Below, one piece after another: positions 32,150 through 34,807 of a DNA stretch of 34,807 nucleotides; within the stretch, counting starts at the first letter, position 1; each line of letters starts with the position of its first letter. Source of the DNA: Chara braunii (Eukaryota > Streptophyta > Charophyceae > Charales > Characeae); assembly GCA_003427395.1 (NCBI GenBank), contig BFEA01000087.1, positions 2,199,076-2,233,882 on the forward strand. Reading direction: 5' to 3'. Made by a program: the position numbers and the translations under genes. The notes under the pieces are model-generated. The model did no database searches, was not told where the DNA came from, and worked only from the letters and a program-made list of their open reading frames with translations.

Positions 32150-32605
32150 TTCGATGAACACTTATTTGAATTTGAAAAATATTTTTTCGTTAGGGTTTTA
32201 TAGTGTTTTTTCAATTTTTTTTGCCTTTTTTCTAATGTTTTTATCATGAACCTGTGCTGTTTGTTTCCAAAATATTCCACCATACTAATTGTGGCGATTT
32301 ATCGAAAAACACCGCTTTTCAACCTTCCATAAACCATATCTTGACAACATGATACCTTTTGTTATTGTACGCACGAGTTTATTTTCTAACAAAAGGTGTC
32401 ATGTCCGAGGGAAATGGCTAATGGAAAGCCAAAAAATTGATGTTTTTCGACAAACCGCCACAAGCAATATGGTGGGAAATTTTGGAAACAAATGATACAG
32501 GTTCATAATACCAACATCAAAGAAACAAACAAGCAAAAAAACACAAGGAAAACAAAAAAAAACACTATAAAACCTTATTTAAAAAAAAAAAATAGTAAAT
32601 GTCCA
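32150..32605. mobile_element. Foldback / MITE-like inverted repeat
   Basis: Two arms of about 215 bases face each other around a 22-base loop (32365-32386). Innermost stem CCTTTTGTTA/TAACAAAAGG is perfect. Further out, TGTGGCGATTTATCGAAAAA faces TTTTTCGACAAACCGCCACA, and GTTTTATAGTGTTTTT faces AACACTATAAAACC. No transposase ORF is inside. Terminal boundaries and target-site duplication are not clear because the outer arms are A/T runs. Confidence 0.8.
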
Positions 32606-32769
32606 ATTCCAATCTTAGTATCAGGCCTTGTTGATCTTCTCTATAGCCCACTTTCTCCTTGTTGCCATATCTATCACCCCACATGGCCCCCCTGGTCGTC
32701 ATTTGTGGCATACCGTTAAAAGGACTGATTTCAACACCCGTTGTCAACGGAAAAGGTTTCTTGTGCCCC

Positions 32770-32965
32770 TCTCTCCATGCCTCCTTGCATGCCTCTCCCA
32801 ATGTCTCTTCTTATGCATATTCCCTTGCCAATTCCCATGCCACTTCCCATGTCACTTCCTATGGCTTGTCCTCCCTACGCGCTTTCTTCATGCCTGCCTC
32901 TATGCCTCTTCCCATGATGTTTCCTCTCCACTTCCCATGCCTCTTCCCATGGCTTGTCCTTGCCA
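32770..32965. repeat. CTTCCCATGC short-period repeat
   Basis: TTCCCATG-type words recur about every 9-21 bases. They generate the FPCHFPCH-like ORF by translation of the repeat. Confidence 0.7.
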
Positions 32966-33499
32966 TGGGCCAGCAGTGGCAGATAAGAGAAGAAACAAGG
33001 ACTGATCGGCAATATCAGTCGTCCATGAAATCTTTATTAGAGTTGGTTTTCAACACCCTCTGGGGGGAGCTCTATCTTGCAGGGGCATCACAAGATGGGG
33101 GTGAATGTCTCAAAGAGGGTAGGGGCGGAGTAGAAGGTTGCCCTATTCTGGGGCAGGGGCTGGTGCGTGCGTCAACATCAGTCCCTGCGGAGGCAGAAAT
33201 GGGCAAGGGGCAGGGGGGCATGCTTTAGGTGGGAAGTGCATGCTCCTGGGGAAAGGGGGGTAGATGGTTGGTCCTATATTCGGGCCGAGGGAGAGTGGGT
33301 GACTCACCTCGGCGGAGGCAGTGTAGGGCTGAAGGGGGAGGGGTAGTGGGAGGGAGGGGCGATCTCTCTCGAATAAGTCTATCATCCAGTTTACTATTTC
33401 TTTCCATTTGGTTTGCCTCTCGAGGAGGTTGTAGGAATAGGTGCTATCTGGCAAGTCATCTGTGATCCTGCGAAGGGTGGTTGAAAATTCGGTGGCCCT

Positions 33500-34175
33500 C
33501 GAAGACCGATGCTGGAGCAACGCTGGCCGGAGCCGGAGCCAGGTGGCGCAACTCTGTGACCTAGCTTAGTGGGGGCGTGAGGCCTGGTAGAGAGCTGTGG
33601 GGGGCTGTTCACGGGGGCAGTCTCAGTGGTCATCGGGGGTCGTAACTGGAGCAATGCTGGCCGGTGCTGGAGCAAGGTGGTGCAACTCTGTAACCTAACC
33701 TGATGGGAGCATGAGGCCTGGTAGAGCTTCGGTTCGTGCTGAAAACAGCCATGCTCATGGTGGTCGTAGGTGGATTGAATAGGTTTCACCTATCCGATTC
33801 GTGGTTGGGAGGCTTTTTGACACATATTCTAATGACTTGGTAGAGTCTGAATAGAGGAAAAAAAGTTGGTTTTTCTTATGAATGTCTTAGGACTCTAGGG
33901 ACTCTTAGCAACCCATCTTAGGTGGTTTCCATGCTGTTATACTCAGTGACCTGCGGCTGTTCGATGCCAGAACGACGCTGGCCGGTTCTGGGCTGTTGCC
34001 CTGTAACCTGCTGATGCAGGAGCGTGAGGCCTGGTAGAGAGATCTGGGGATGCTTTGGGGTGGGCATCCCAAGGGACAGCCAAGGGTTGCTGCTGGGACG
34101 TCACTGGTCAGAGCTGGGGCGAGTTGTGTTGCCCTGTAACCTAGCAGGGTGGGGGCGTGAGGCCTGGAAGAGCTC
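33500..34175. repeat. Degenerate ~134-bp tandem array, four copies
   Basis: GCGTGAGGCCTGGTAGAG-type cores at 33575, 33709, 34022 and 34155. Each is preceded by GCTGGCC...CTGTAACCT-like sequence. Spacing is 134, about 313 and about 133. No coding meaning seen. Confidence 0.85.
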
Positions 34176-34425
34176 AGCAGGGAGTAAGACTGTGTTGGAA
34201 AGTCTTAAAAGGGCTTTTTAGGGGTCCCAGGTGTTCGTGGTGTCTGCTCTTACCAGCAGCACTAACACTGGTGGGGGAGTTTTTTTTGGAAAAAAAAAAA
34301 GAGGATCCTGAGGGTTGTGAGCATTCATAGGACCTCTGTGGGAGCCCATTGCATGAGTAGTTCCTTAATAGGTCATTAGATATTCATGATCCCCCCTCAT
34401 GCTTTCTGAATCACATCCTGTTCTC

Positions 34426-34489
34426 AAAAAAAAGAAAAAGAAAAAAAGAAAAAGAAAAAAAAGAAAAAAAGAAAAAGAAAAAAAAAAAG
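34426..34489. repeat. (AAAAAG)n-like A-rich tract
   Basis: Runs of 3-9 A separated by single G. Confidence 0.95.
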
Positions 34490-34589
34490 GCTCATAATAC
34501 AAACGTCACACACAGATGAACAGGCTGATGAGCTGAGAACAATGATATTGAATGTGATTTAGGACAAGAACAGGGCTTGACCTAGAGTA

Positions 34590-34670
34590 GAATTATACAC
34601 TAATGGTTAATAGGTGGTGTCATTTTCGGTGAAATTTGGAGAGATGGTTAATGGAAGGCCCAAATTTCCT
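34590..34670. repeat. Fragment of the foldback family
   Basis: GGTTAATAGGTGGTGTCATT, then TTCGGTGAAATTTGG...GGTTAATGGAAGGCCC, resembles both 31957-32030 and the right arm at 32390-32445. Confidence 0.6.
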
Positions 34671-34714
34671 TCAGGATCAAAAAGCTGCATTCCTCTTGGG
34701 ATTCCCCTCCCTGC

Positions 34715-34716
<2 letters not shown>

Positions 34717-34807
<91 letters not shown>
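34717..34807. repeat. Compound (TG)n(AG)n microsatellite, cut by window end
   Basis: 25 TG units (34717-34766) switch directly to AG units (34767-34807). Confidence 0.98.

Noticed and set aside
32628-33228. 125- and 189-codon ORFs rich in FPCHFPCH or ASHATSH
   Set aside because: They are translations of the CTTCCCATGC repeat in several frames.

Overview
Eukaryotic nuclear DNA, very repeat-rich, with no intact large ORF. Three clues point to the green (streptophyte/plant-like) lineage. A U6 snRNA pseudogene (26773-26866, minus) has a plant-type 3' half. An LTR retroelement has a primer-binding site complementary to tRNA-Asp, a primer used by plant Ty3/gypsy elements of the Tat/Athila type. 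A short interstitial CCCTAAA tract lies at 12826-12849. A charophyte alga or early-diverging plant is a guess; species cannot be named from the sequence.

Layout. 1-15471: one long plus-strand LTR element (5' LTR end 1-105, tRNA-Asp PBS 108-127, 3' LTR up to 15471 with a TATA box), with no recognisable gag-pol. Its interior holds a series of phase-compatible minus-strand exon-like segments (6.2-12.3 kb) whose introns carry several ATT microsatellites, a dispersed exon-like repeat, and a 164-bp higher-order hairpin array (13.2-13.85 kb). 15472-17915: a smaller minus-strand LTR element of the same LTR family; the long element appears inserted into its 3' LTR. 18.9-21.8 kb: tandem arrays, including seven copies of a stem-loop whose 20-nt loop is almost constant while the stems change but stay complementary. 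21.9-26.4 kb: C-rich DNA with repeated GTAAGT donor-like sites, a CAGCACCTCCC minisatellite, chains of short perfect hairpins and further copies of the exon-like repeat. 26.5-27.1 kb: poly(T), hairpins, the U6 pseudogene and a tRNA-like foldback leading into a three-way junction. 27.6-30.3 kb: decayed plus-strand LINE (reverse transcriptase and C-terminal zinc-binding remnant). 30.3-34.8 kb: AT-rich DNA, a ~455-bp foldback element with related fragments, a four-copy ~134-bp array and terminal TG/AG microsatellites.

The main theme is structure rather than protein: self-complementary units recur throughout the window. The most notable is the constant-loop, covarying-stem array at 20187-20910, followed by the 164-bp array at 13.2 kb and the tRNA-like foldback pair (4986-5068 and 26924-27011) with one compensatory base change. 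All calls are by eye; no database search or folding was run.
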